64,000 nucleotides of DNA from Motiliproteus sp041586735 (lineage in GTDB: Bacteria > Pseudomonadota > Gammaproteobacteria > Pseudomonadales > Balneatricaceae). The DNA is taken from assembly GCA_041586735.1 (NCBI GenBank), contig JBFGZQ010000003.1:124001-188000 (forward strand). Direction: 5' to 3'. This document shows, piece after piece, positions 1 through 7,861 of the stretch (position 1 is the stretch's first letter; each line of letters begins with the position of its first letter). The position numbers and the translations under genes are program-made. The notes under the pieces were generated by a model. The model did not search any database. It had not been told where the DNA came from and worked only from the letters and a program-made list of their open reading frames with translations.

Positions 1-43
1 GCGTTCCCGGCGCCGAAGCCCTAATCTCGAAGTTGTGCGCCAT
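1..43 (-). CDS. GHMP-type kinase, probably phosphomevalonate kinase (N-terminal fragment)
   Basis: Only the first 14 codons lie inside the window. An ATG at 43-41 opens a frame that overlaps the last 23 bases of the mevalonate kinase gene and reads MAHNFEIRASAPGT before the window edge. The ASAPGT stretch after a short beta strand is how phosphomevalonate kinases and related GHMP kinases begin, whereas mevalonate diphosphate decarboxylases begin differently (a TARAHTNIALIKYW-like start). Overlapping starts of this kind are normal within this operon. The position directly after mevalonate kinase fits the next pathway step, phosphorylation of 5-phosphomevalonate. The identification is an inference from very few residues plus context. 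Confidence 0.55.
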   Translation of the reverse strand, partial: MAHNFEIRASAPGT

Positions 44-1028
44 ACCGATCCACCTCCAATGCTTGCCACACAGACCCTAACGAGCCTGCCGCGACTGCAG
101 CTGCGTCTGGACTATAAACCAGAATCATTCCGCCTCGATCACCACTGACCGCTCCGGCACCACTGATTTTAGCGGCACCACCGCGACGCTCAACCCTGTT
201 GATAAAGCGCTGCACCGCCTCCGGCACCACACCAATACGGCAGAGTAGCCGATGATTTTGACGCACACTGGCGAGGATAAGATCCATATCCTGGCGCCGC
301 AATGCGCTGGCCAGCTGCCGAGTCACCGCTGCAAATTCAGTCCAGATACCACTCGCAGCAAAATGCTGCCTCACCCAGCTAGTACAGTTACCGGTGGTCG
401 CCTCGGGGCGACCGCTATCAACACGATACCAGTGAGCATCCAATTGCGCCGGCAACACCGCCACCAACCCTTGCTGAAACTGGATGACTCCACCTCGGGC
501 ACAGATCGCCGGATCTAGCCCACTGGAGCGGCCGTGCTGCAACCGCTCGCAGCGCGTGCTCAACTCAATCAACTGCTCGGCACTCAAGGCTACCCCCGCA
601 TGACCCGCCATCGCCGTGAGCAACGCCACGACCGTTGCCGCCGACGAGCCCATGCCCGAGCCGATAGCGATCGCGGAGCTGAGCTCTATCCGCAAGCCGG
701 TCAGCGAGACGGCGACATCGGGCTTAAGGGATAACGCGTAATGATAAAGATCAGCAGGGCCGAGCAACACCGTCTCGATAGTCCGATCGCCAGCAACAAA
801 ACGCTGATAGCGCTGCTCGCACTCTTGCTGAAACGCGGGTAACCGGGAGGGATCAAGCAGGACTCGATGGTTAAGATCGGTCAGCAGCAACTCGATCCGC
901 TGCGGATCGCTGCCAGGCCCTAGACGAACGCTCGCATACAGCGGCAGCGCCAGCGCCAGCGCCGGCATACCATAGACAACTGCGTGCTCGCCACTCAGAA
1001 TCGCCTTCGCCGGTGCCCTTGCCTGCAT
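21..1028 (-). CDS. mvaK1: mevalonate kinase
   Basis: A 335-residue GHMP-superfamily kinase that phosphorylates mevalonate to 5-phosphomevalonate with ATP in the cytoplasm. The N-terminal APAKAILSGEHAVVYGMPAL segment (residues 5-24) is the classical mevalonate kinase start. The ATP-binding loop is AIGSGMGSSAA (about 121-131). The C-terminal GHMP motif appears as KISGAGAVSGDRGG (about 289-302). The length is typical for bacterial mevalonate kinases. Its ATG shares one base with the mvaS stop codon (TAATG), so translation is likely coupled, and its 3' end overlaps the next kinase gene. It belongs to the mvaA-fni-mvaS-mvaK1 operon. Function is clear from motifs and context. Confidence 0.93.
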   Translation of the reverse strand: MQARAPAKAILSGEHAVVYGMPALALALPLYASVRLGPGSDPQRIELLLTDLNHRVLLDPSRLPAFQQECEQRYQRFVAGDRTIETVLLGPADLYHYALSLKPDVAVSLTGLRIELSSAIAIGSGMGSSAATVVALLTAMAGHAGVALSAEQLIELSTRCERLQHGRSSGLDPAICARGGVIQFQQGLVAVLPAQLDAHWYRVDSGRPEATTGNCTSWVRQHFAASGIWTEFAAVTRQLASALRRQDMDLILASVRQNHRLLCRIGVVPEAVQRFINRVERRGGAAKISGAGAVSGDRGGMILVYSPDAAAVAAGSLGSVWQALEVDRYGAQLRD

Positions 1029-2194
1029 TAGCGGACGCAGTAGATCCGCTTGTGTTGATCGATGGAGGCCAACCGGAACGGGCCGGTGGTTTGCTTCGGC
1101 ATGCAGTGATCACCGCCATCTGCGGGACACTCGAAGTTATAAAACTTCAGATACTGGGTATAACTGAGCTCAGTACGAGCCTCGAGCATCGCCTGATGCT
1201 GCTCGGTGTGCAGACTGTCTCGATAACCACTGACAACCGTACCGCTGTAAAACTCAGCCACGCAACCCGAACCATAACTAAAAAATCCGACATTTTTGCC
1301 TGCTAGATCCTCAGCCGTATGGTCGAATAACGATGCCAAACCAATGTAGATCGACGCCGTGTAGCTATTGCCGATAGTACGGTTATAAATAAGCGATGAC
1401 GCCGTCATTTTAGCGCGAGATACCGCATCACGATCGCTCCCGACATAGCGCGCCAACTGGGTCTGCGCCTTTTCTGCCATCCGACTAAAGGGTAGGTGAT
1501 AACAGAGGTAATCCAGTTTCTCGAAACTGACGCCACCCTGCTCGATATAATCGCTGTAGGCCTGTTTCAAGGCCTTAAGGTAGATCTTGGTCGAGTACTT
1601 GCCATCAACCAGCGCTGTAGAGCGATAATTAGGACGCCAGAAGTCCATCACATCTTCGGTATAGCGACCCGACTGCGGGTGAATATCGATCAGTTTCGGA
1701 TTAGCAGCAATCAGGATCGCCACCGCGCCACAACCCTGAGTCGCCTCACCGGACGAAGTCAGATCATAGCGAGCAACATCAGAGGCGAGTACTAGCACCT
1801 TGCGCTGCGGCTCACGCGCCACGATAGCACAGGCCATCTGCACCGCGGCGGTAGCGGAATAACAGGCCTGTTTGAGCTCCACGACCCGACAGCGACTAGG
1901 CAAGCCGAGCAAGCCATGAACAAAGACCCCCGCAGCCTTAGACTGATCGATGCCGGTCTCTGTCGCAAACAGCAAGGTATCAATACTGGATTTATCACAG
2001 CGCTCGAACAGCGGTAACGCTGCTGCTGCTGCCATAGTCACGACATCCTCATCGGCGCCGACAATACCCATCCGCTCCTGACCAATTCCTTGGTAGTATT
2101 TATCTACTTCGATATCCTGGACGTCGGCCAGACTCTTCAGGTCGAGGTAGAAATTCGACGTATAAAAACTAATATCATCAATACCGATGGACAT
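1028..2194 (-). CDS. mvaS: hydroxymethylglutaryl-CoA synthase
   Basis: A 388-residue bacterial-type HMG-CoA synthase that condenses acetyl-CoA with acetoacetyl-CoA to give HMG-CoA, the first committed step of the mevalonate pathway. The catalytic triad is visible at the positions known from the Staphylococcus enzyme: Glu79 in TETGIDQSKAAG, nucleophilic Cys111 in ELKQACYSATAAVQ, and His233 in LCYHLPFSRMAEKA. The C-terminal GSYTASIYIGLASL and FFSYGSGCVAEFYSG blocks are also family hallmarks. It starts 14 bases after the fni stop codon and its own stop overlaps the mevalonate kinase start. The length matches the family. No acetoacetyl-CoA thiolase gene is seen in the window. Confidence 0.95.
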   Translation of the reverse strand: MSIGIDDISFYTSNFYLDLKSLADVQDIEVDKYYQGIGQERMGIVGADEDVVTMAAAAALPLFERCDKSSIDTLLFATETGIDQSKAAGVFVHGLLGLPSRCRVVELKQACYSATAAVQMACAIVAREPQRKVLVLASDVARYDLTSSGEATQGCGAVAILIAANPKLIDIHPQSGRYTEDVMDFWRPNYRSTALVDGKYSTKIYLKALKQAYSDYIEQGGVSFEKLDYLCYHLPFSRMAEKAQTQLARYVGSDRDAVSRAKMTASSLIYNRTIGNSYTASIYIGLASLFDHTAEDLAGKNVGFFSYGSGCVAEFYSGTVVSGYRDSLHTEQHQAMLEARTELSYTQYLKFYNFECPADGGDHCMPKQTTGPFRLASIDQHKRIYCVR

Positions 2195-2208
2195 ACGTAG
2201 TAAAGATC

Positions 2209-3243
2209 CTATTGTTCATCCAGCAGTAACGCGTTATTCAACCGCAGCTGGCCAATATCAGCCACACCGAGCAAGAACATCGCTGTTACAAATTCATGTT
2301 TAACCTGTTCTATCGTCGCCACAACCGCTTCTGCTGAGACCATCGCAGGCTGTAGAAATGGAACCGCCATGCCACAAAGCGAGCCGCCAAGTATAACAGA
2401 TTTCACCATATCGATACCGGTTCTCAGACCGCCGCTGGCAATAAATTGAGCCTGCCCCATATAGGGCTGCGCCAGCCGCAGTGCTTCGGGCGTGGGAATC
2501 CCCCAATCCTGAAACAACAAACCCAATGGGCGATCGCTCACCTGCAGTTGCCGATGATGTTCGATTCGGCTCCAAGAGGTACCGCCACAACCCGCCAGAT
2601 CAAAATGCCTAACCCCTTGCGCCAGCCCCAGTTCGATATCCTCGGGGGCTAATCCGGCGCCGACCTCTTTGAGGATAACCGGCCGATCAACCGCAGCGAC
2701 GATCTCGCCAATGCGCCGGTCAAGACTGGAGAAATTGGTATCGCCTTCCGGCTGCACCGCTTCTTGCAACGGATTTAGGTGCAGATACAGCGCATCCGCG
2801 CCGACACAGTCAATCGCCGCCTGCGCCTGCTCTGCACCAAAGCCATAATTGAGCTGCACCGCACCCAGATTCGCCATCAACAAGGCATCGGGGGCCAGCT
2901 GCCGCAGCGCAAAGCTTGCCGACGCTGCAGGATGGGTGAACATCACCCGTTGCGAGCCGACCGCCATCGCCACCCCGGTGGCTTGCGCAGCCAGCGCCAG
3001 ATTTCGATTAATGCTGCGTAGCTGCTCATCATCGCCGCCGGTCATCGAGGAGATCAGCAGTGGAAAACTCAGTTTTTTACCTAAATACTCACAGCCCGGG
3101 TCGATCTGTTTTAGATCCAGCTGTGGCAGGCCACGGTGACGCAAACGGATCAGATCAAAATAACTTTTTTGCCTATCGACCCCTGCATCGGCCTGAATCA
3201 CCCGAAGATGCTCTGTTTTTCGACTGTTGGTGGTATCGGCCAT
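2209..3243 (-). CDS. fni: type 2 isopentenyl-diphosphate delta-isomerase
   Basis: A 344-residue FMN- and NADPH-dependent isomerase that interconverts isopentenyl and dimethylallyl diphosphate. It has the TIM-barrel blocks of the type 2 family: the N-terminal RKTEHLRV segment (about residues 8-15), FPLLISSMTGG around 60-70, a VGSQR block near 97, HLNPLQE and ILKEVGAGL in the middle, and glycine-rich phosphate/FMN-binding segments LAGCGGTSW and FIASGGLRTGIDMVKS toward the C terminus. It is unrelated to the Nudix-fold type 1 isomerase. The gene lies 7 bases after mvaA and 14 bases before mvaS in the same operon, consistent with a complete mevalonate route to C5 units. Confidence 0.94.
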   Translation of the reverse strand: MADTTNSRKTEHLRVIQADAGVDRQKSYFDLIRLRHRGLPQLDLKQIDPGCEYLGKKLSFPLLISSMTGGDDEQLRSINRNLALAAQATGVAMAVGSQRVMFTHPAASASFALRQLAPDALLMANLGAVQLNYGFGAEQAQAAIDCVGADALYLHLNPLQEAVQPEGDTNFSSLDRRIGEIVAAVDRPVILKEVGAGLAPEDIELGLAQGVRHFDLAGCGGTSWSRIEHHRQLQVSDRPLGLLFQDWGIPTPEALRLAQPYMGQAQFIASGGLRTGIDMVKSVILGGSLCGMAVPFLQPAMVSAEAVVATIEQVKHEFVTAMFLLGVADIGQLRLNNALLLDEQ

Positions 3244-3250
3244 CGCCAGC

Positions 3251-4285
3251 TCAGCGCTCCATCGCCAGATGTGATTGCATCAACTCACCGGGATTGGTCT
3301 GCGCCGCCATCAGTGATAATTCGCCACAGAGGACGGTTGCCGCACACCAGATCGCCAGCCGCCGTGCATTGGCACCCGGCTCTCGCGCCTCCTTACAACC
3401 CAGCAACTGCAGGTTTTGTTCGACAAAATCGATACCCTTACCGTTGCCGACACTACCCATGATCAGATTGGGCAGCGTGGCCGAAAAATACAGATCGCCC
3501 TCACGAACCTCGGCGTGAACGATGCCTTGGGAGCCTTCGACAATATTGGCGGCATCCTGCCCTGTCGCCAGATAAAAGGCCAGTAACATGTTGGCATAAT
3601 GGGCATTAGCACTGCGCACCCCTCCCGCCAACAGGGTGCCAATCAGATTCTTTTTGATATTGAGTTCAACAATCTTCTCGGGGGTAGTGCTCAGTCGCCG
3701 CTGACAGAGTGCGCGGGGAATGGTCACCTCGGCCACCACATACTTGCCACGCCCTAAAATTCCGTTAACCGCGGTGGCCTTCTTATCTGAACAATAGTTG
3801 GCGGAGATAGACACGTATTGCAGCTGCGGATACTGCGCCAAAATCCACGGAAACAGCCGGTCTGCGGCATTGGTCACCATATTATGGCCCGACGCATCCC
3901 CGGTACTAAACTCTAGCCGCAGGTAGATCAGATTAGCGACCACCTGGCTGTTGATACCGATAAGCTTGGCGAAACGACTCGACTGCGCGACCACCTCGTT
4001 AAGATCATCCATGCGTGCCTTGATACTCGTGACGGCCCGCAGCGCTTCACCGGCATGCTCGGCTTCGAGCAGAATCGATCGACTCATACGATCATCGATC
4101 ACCGTCGCCCGAATCCCACCCGCCAGCTTGGTGACTCGCGCACCCCGTCCCACCGAGGGCCACAGCGGACTCTCGTAAGTCGCCAGCGGCACCATCACCT
4201 CCGCATCGACCTCATCACCGATCACTTTGACAGGCCCTACATTACGCATAGGTATCGGAGCTGCGGTGATCTTATGTGATTTCAT
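3251..4285 (-). CDS. mvaA: hydroxymethylglutaryl-CoA reductase
   Basis: A 344-residue HMG-CoA reductase consisting of the catalytic domain only, without a membrane anchor, and therefore cytoplasmic. It reduces HMG-CoA to mevalonate. Candidate catalytic residues are Glu38 in PLATYESPLW, the lysine in CSDKKATAVN (about 165-174), an aspartate in VEGSQG-region sequence, and a histidine in the C-terminal ELMQSHL segment. DASGHNMVTNAADRLF (130-145) corresponds to the DAMGMN nucleotide-binding block, and RSANAHYANMLLAFYLATGQDAANIVE segments follow the class I pattern. It is the first gene of the mevalonate operon, so the promoter must lie in 4286-4553. I judge it class I-like, but the class assignment would need a phylogeny. 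Confidence 0.93.
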   Translation of the reverse strand: MKSHKITAAPIPMRNVGPVKVIGDEVDAEVMVPLATYESPLWPSVGRGARVTKLAGGIRATVIDDRMSRSILLEAEHAGEALRAVTSIKARMDDLNEVVAQSSRFAKLIGINSQVVANLIYLRLEFSTGDASGHNMVTNAADRLFPWILAQYPQLQYVSISANYCSDKKATAVNGILGRGKYVVAEVTIPRALCQRRLSTTPEKIVELNIKKNLIGTLLAGGVRSANAHYANMLLAFYLATGQDAANIVEGSQGIVHAEVREGDLYFSATLPNLIMGSVGNGKGIDFVEQNLQLLGCKEAREPGANARRLAIWCAATVLCGELSLMAAQTNPGELMQSHLAMER

Positions 4286-4424
4286 TCACTCAACTTATAG
4301 ATAGAGGTGGCTGCAAAAAAGCAAAAGGTCATCGCGACCCTTAATCAAACACTAGCCGCTGCATCAACGACGGGGCGATTGTAGCCATCGCCTTATATGA
4401 ATGCAATTTCAGTGAACAAAAGCT

Positions 4425-4439
4425 GTCATTGACAATGAC
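4425..4439. promoter_or_regulatory. perfect 15-base palindrome in the mvaA-syd divergent region
   Basis: GTCATTG-A-CAATGAC is a perfect palindrome with 7-base arms around one central base. It lies about 140 bases upstream of mvaA and 115 bases upstream of syd, in the only non-coding stretch between these divergent genes. The form suits a dimeric regulator's operator, but no matching regulator is known to me. Confidence 0.35.
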
Positions 4440-4553
4440 GATAACAACGGACCCAAGCCCTCCACACTAAAATTCGGCACCCGCACCGCACCGCTCATCA
4501 CGCCCGCGCAGCCGAGTAGGTTATGATAAACGCTTCAACCCAGGAGTTTCTTT

Positions 4554-5111
4554 ATGTCCACTGCTGTAGAACAGGCCCTAGACCGCTTCATCGAGGCCAG
4601 CATCAAGCAGATGCAGCCTCCGCACAACCCTCGCATTGAGCAAGATCCATTATGGCCCTCTAGGTGCTATCGGGGCGAACCGGATAATACCGGCATGGTC
4701 GACTGGCAACCGACCCGACAAACCCAGAGCAACGATATGTTTGAACGCCTGGAGCTTGCACTGGAGACCCCGATCCACCCCGATATTAAAGCCTATTATC
4801 AGCGCTACTGGTCCGACCCGCTTTTGGCACATTCACCCCAGGGACAGCTCAACCTGCTGTTTGTCTGGAATACCGACGATTACGAGCGCCTGCGGGCTAA
4901 CCTAATCGGTCACGCCCTAGGCCGAATCAAACTCAAACAACCGCTAAGTTTGTTTTTTGGCTGCACCGCCCCCGAAGAATATGTGCTGGCTATCGATAAC
5001 AGCAGCGGCCGAGTGATGCTCGAACAACCCGGAAAAAAGGCCAGCGATCCCCTAGCCGCGTCGTTGGCTGAGTTTTTGAATCAGCTACAGCCCAGCCTGA
5101 TTGACAGCTGA
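4554..5111 (+). CDS. syd: SecY-interacting protein Syd
   Basis: A 185-residue cytoplasmic protein of the Syd family, which binds SecY of the Sec translocon and has been proposed to monitor or disrupt abnormal SecYEG complexes. The family pattern is visible in the central segments LLFVWNTDDYERLRANLIGH and LKQPLSLFFGCTAPEEYVLA and in the C-terminal SLAEFLNQLQP. The length is close to the roughly 181 residues of the enterobacterial protein. The ATG is preceded by an AGGAG ribosome binding site about 8 bases away. It is followed by the yajG-like gene in the same direction after 62 bases. No catalytic function is expected. Confidence 0.88.
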   Translation: MSTAVEQALDRFIEASIKQMQPPHNPRIEQDPLWPSRCYRGEPDNTGMVDWQPTRQTQSNDMFERLELALETPIHPDIKAYYQRYWSDPLLAHSPQGQLNLLFVWNTDDYERLRANLIGHALGRIKLKQPLSLFFGCTAPEEYVLAIDNSSGRVMLEQPGKKASDPLAASLAEFLNQLQPSLIDS

Positions 5112-5173
5112 TTTTTACTAGCACCGATCAGCGCTTGCTTCTACAATTGGCTGCAATTTAAGGAGAACTTCCC

Positions 5174-5746
5174 ATGAGCCACAACATCACCCTTCTTGCC
5201 ACGCTATTACTGATTCTAGGCGGCTGCGCGCAAAGCCCGCAGCAGATCAACTTAACCCCGCAGATCAAAATCAACAGCCAGGTCAGCAACCAGCCCAGCG
5301 TCCACCTCAGCGTTGTCGACAAGCGTCCCAGCCAAAGCCTGGGCACCCGTGGTGGCACTTACCGTAACAGCAACCACATCACCTTGGCTCGCGACCTGCA
5401 GAGCATGCTCAAACCTATCGCCAGTGCGGCACTCACCGAGATCGGCATAGTTATCGACAAACCCAGCCCGATGCCAACCGACCTGCAACTCTGGGTAGAA
5501 AAACTGCAGTACGATGTCAACGATGCTCAGACCCTGCCCATCGAAATCACCCTCCAGGTACAGATCGCCGCAGTCGCCAACAAGGGCGGCCAGGAACAGA
5601 TCTCTCGCTATGAATCGAGCAAGGTACACAAATTTCTCACCGCACCCGATACCGAGAAGAATGAGGAGATCATCAACGCCATCGTCTCCACCACCCTGAG
5701 CCGACTATTCAACGATCCAAGGCTGATCGCTTTGATCCAAAAATAA
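5174..5746 (+). CDS. yajG: YajG-family lipoprotein
   Basis: A 190-residue predicted lipoprotein. Residues 1-17 form a signal peptide ending in the lipobox LGGC with the acylated cysteine at position 18, so the mature protein should be membrane anchored. The mature region matches the YajG family: SVVDKRPSQSLGTRGG near residues 46-61, followed by a domain with LWVEKLQYDV and a C-terminal ALSRLF-type helix. The biological role of YajG proteins is not established. The ATG follows a TAAGGAGA ribosome binding site. It lies directly downstream of syd and may be co-transcribed with it. Confidence 0.82.
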   Translation: MSHNITLLATLLLILGGCAQSPQQINLTPQIKINSQVSNQPSVHLSVVDKRPSQSLGTRGGTYRNSNHITLARDLQSMLKPIASAALTEIGIVIDKPSPMPTDLQLWVEKLQYDVNDAQTLPIEITLQVQIAAVANKGGQEQISRYESSKVHKFLTAPDTEKNEEIINAIVSTTLSRLFNDPRLIALIQK

Positions 5747-5774
5747 TAATCAATCTATTAAACCACTAACCCCC

Positions 5775-5810
5775 ATCAATCACGCGCAACGCGGCATGTG
5801 CGTGATTGAT
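5775..5810. repeat. 11-base inverted repeat after the yajG-like gene
   Basis: ATCAATCACGC and GCGTGATTGAT form a perfect 11-base inverted repeat around a 14-base loop, starting 28 bases after the yajG stop codon. No run of T follows, so it is either an atypical terminator or a protein-binding or structural element in the leader of the oxidoreductase operon downstream. The remaining bases to 6073 must carry that operon's promoter; I could not pick convincing -35/-10 elements. Confidence 0.5.
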
Positions 5811-6073
5811 AGCAGCTCGATAACAACGATCCCAGCCCGCAGCTACGACTCCCGACCAGGCTCTGATCGCTGCCTTAGCCCAGCGAACCCATCTCTAAAG
5901 CCATAGCAAATATAGACCTATGTCGGCGTCCAAACAGTGGCCTATCGCAGCAGAGATCGATAAAATCCCCTCTATGCTGTCTGGTTATGGACAGCGGAGT
6001 CCAACTGACACCGAAACCGACCTGCGCAGCAGATGCGCAGCCGATATTCACCCGATCTGTAGGTGGAGCACCC

Positions 6074-7861
6074 TTGAAAGAAACAGACCTAGAATCTCCC
6101 GACTATTATCACCAAGTCGTTAACTGTCAGTATGCGTGCCCGGCACATACCCCGGTGCCCGAATATATCCGCCTGATCGCCGAAAAGCGCTATACCGATG
6201 CCTATATGGTCAACTGGCAATCCAACGTGTTTCCAGGGATTCTAGGCCGCGTCTGCGATCGCCCCTGTGAGCCGGCCTGTCGGCGTGGCCGGGTCGAAGA
6301 TACACCCGTAGCTATCTGTCGTCTGAAGCGGGTCGCCGCCGATCACAAGGGCGATATCAGCGCCCTGCTGCCGACGATTCCGACTGACAAGAATGGTAAG
6401 CGCATCGCCTTGATCGGCGCGGGCCCCGCTTCACTCACCGTAGCCCGTGATCTGCTACCGCTGGGCTATAGCGTCACTCTCATCGATCGTGATGCCCAAG
6501 CGGGCGGCATGGTACGCAGTCAGATACCCAGTTTTAGATTACCCGAAACGGTACTCGATGAAGAGGTCGATCTGATCCTTAACATGGGCGTCGACACTCG
6601 CTTTGGCACCGAGGTCCGCAGCCTCAAAACGCTGCTAGCAGAGTCCTTCGATGCGGTATTTATCGGCACCGGTGCACCGGTGGGCCGTGATATTGATATC
6701 CCCGGCAGGAAAGAAGCCGGCAAAGCAGTTGAGATCGGCATCAACTGGCTGGCCGGGGTCGCCTTTGAACATATCAACAAGGCCGCTAACAAAGTGATCG
6801 TCCTCGGCGGCGGCAACACCGCCATGGACTGCTGCCGCACGGCGCTGCGGATGGGCGCCAAGGATGTCCAGGTGGTGGTCCGCTCCAGCTACGAGGATAT
6901 GAAAGCCTCGCCCTGGGAGAAAGACGATGCCCAGGCCGAGGGAATCCAGTTCATCAATCACCATGTTCCCAAAGAGTATGTCATCACCGAGGGCAAGCTG
7001 ACCGGCATGCTGTTTGACGTGGTGGAGTCGGTCTACGACGCTGCCGGAAAGCGGCGTCTACTGCCTACCGGGCAACCACCGGTACTGATCGAATGTGACG
7101 AGGTATTGGTCGCCATCGGTCAGGATGCCCGTTTCAACTGGATCGAAGACGATCTGGGGATCGAGTTCGATAAATGGGGCATGCCCGCACTGGATAAAGT
7201 CTCGCTGCAATCCTCGCGTGCCGATATCTTCTTTGGTGGCGATGCCGCCTTTGGTCCTGAGAACGTGATCACTGCGGTAGCGCATGGCCATCGGGCTGCG
7301 ACCTCGATCGATCTGTTCTGCCAGGGCAAAGATCTGCGTCAGGACCGCCCACTCGAGAGCTATAACCTGGTCAGCCAGAAGATGGGGGTGCACGAGTGGA
7401 GCTATCAAAACGCGGTATCCAACGACCAACGCCAGGCAGTGCCGCATCTGGCGATGGCTAAGGCACTAAAAGATCGCAAAGCCGAAGTCGAGCTCGGCTT
7501 TGATGACCAGCTCGCGCTGGCAGAAGCCGCACGCTGCCTCAGTTGTGATGTGCACACGGTGTTTTCCGCACCCCGCTGTATCGAATGCGGCGCCTGCGAA
7601 GATATCTGCCCGATGGATTGCATCAATTTCATCCGTAACGGCGACGAGGCCGAACTACGTTCACGCCTCAAGGTACCAGCCCCTAAGAGCGGCGAAGCGC
7701 TGTACATCTCGGCAGATCTAAAGACCGGGCTGATCATGGCCAAAGATGAGGATGTTTGTCTGCACTGCGGTCTTTGTGCCGAACGCTGCCCCACCGGTGC
7801 ATGGGACATGCAAAAATTCACCCTAACTCAGGCGCAGGTTGGACCCGATGCAACAGCTTAA
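6074..7861 (+). CDS. GltD-like NAD(P)/FAD oxidoreductase fused to a 2[4Fe-4S] ferredoxin domain
   Basis: An electron-transfer subunit expected to link NAD(P)H to the 2-oxoacid oxidoreductase encoded next. In order it has an N-terminal cysteine-rich Fe-S segment as in glutamate synthase small chain (NCQYACPAHTPVPEYI, then GRVCDRPCEPACRRG), an FAD-binding Rossmann motif ALIGAGPASLTVARDL, a second nucleotide-binding motif VLGGGNTAMDCCRTAL, and two C-terminal ferredoxin motifs CIECGACEDICPMDC and CLHCGLCAERCP. I prefer a TTG start at 6074, where GGAG sits 5 bases upstream and the conserved sequence begins; this gives 595 residues. An ATG at 5987 would add 29 unconserved residues and lacks a ribosome binding site. 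It overlaps the next gene by 14 bases. Confidence 0.85.
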   Translation: MKETDLESPDYYHQVVNCQYACPAHTPVPEYIRLIAEKRYTDAYMVNWQSNVFPGILGRVCDRPCEPACRRGRVEDTPVAICRLKRVAADHKGDISALLPTIPTDKNGKRIALIGAGPASLTVARDLLPLGYSVTLIDRDAQAGGMVRSQIPSFRLPETVLDEEVDLILNMGVDTRFGTEVRSLKTLLAESFDAVFIGTGAPVGRDIDIPGRKEAGKAVEIGINWLAGVAFEHINKAANKVIVLGGGNTAMDCCRTALRMGAKDVQVVVRSSYEDMKASPWEKDDAQAEGIQFINHHVPKEYVITEGKLTGMLFDVVESVYDAAGKRRLLPTGQPPVLIECDEVLVAIGQDARFNWIEDDLGIEFDKWGMPALDKVSLQSSRADIFFGGDAAFGPENVITAVAHGHRAATSIDLFCQGKDLRQDRPLESYNLVSQKMGVHEWSYQNAVSNDQRQAVPHLAMAKALKDRKAEVELGFDDQLALAEAARCLSCDVHTVFSAPRCIECGACEDICPMDCINFIRNGDEAELRSRLKVPAPKSGEALYISADLKTGLIMAKDEDVCLHCGLCAERCPTGAWDMQKFTLTQAQVGPDATA

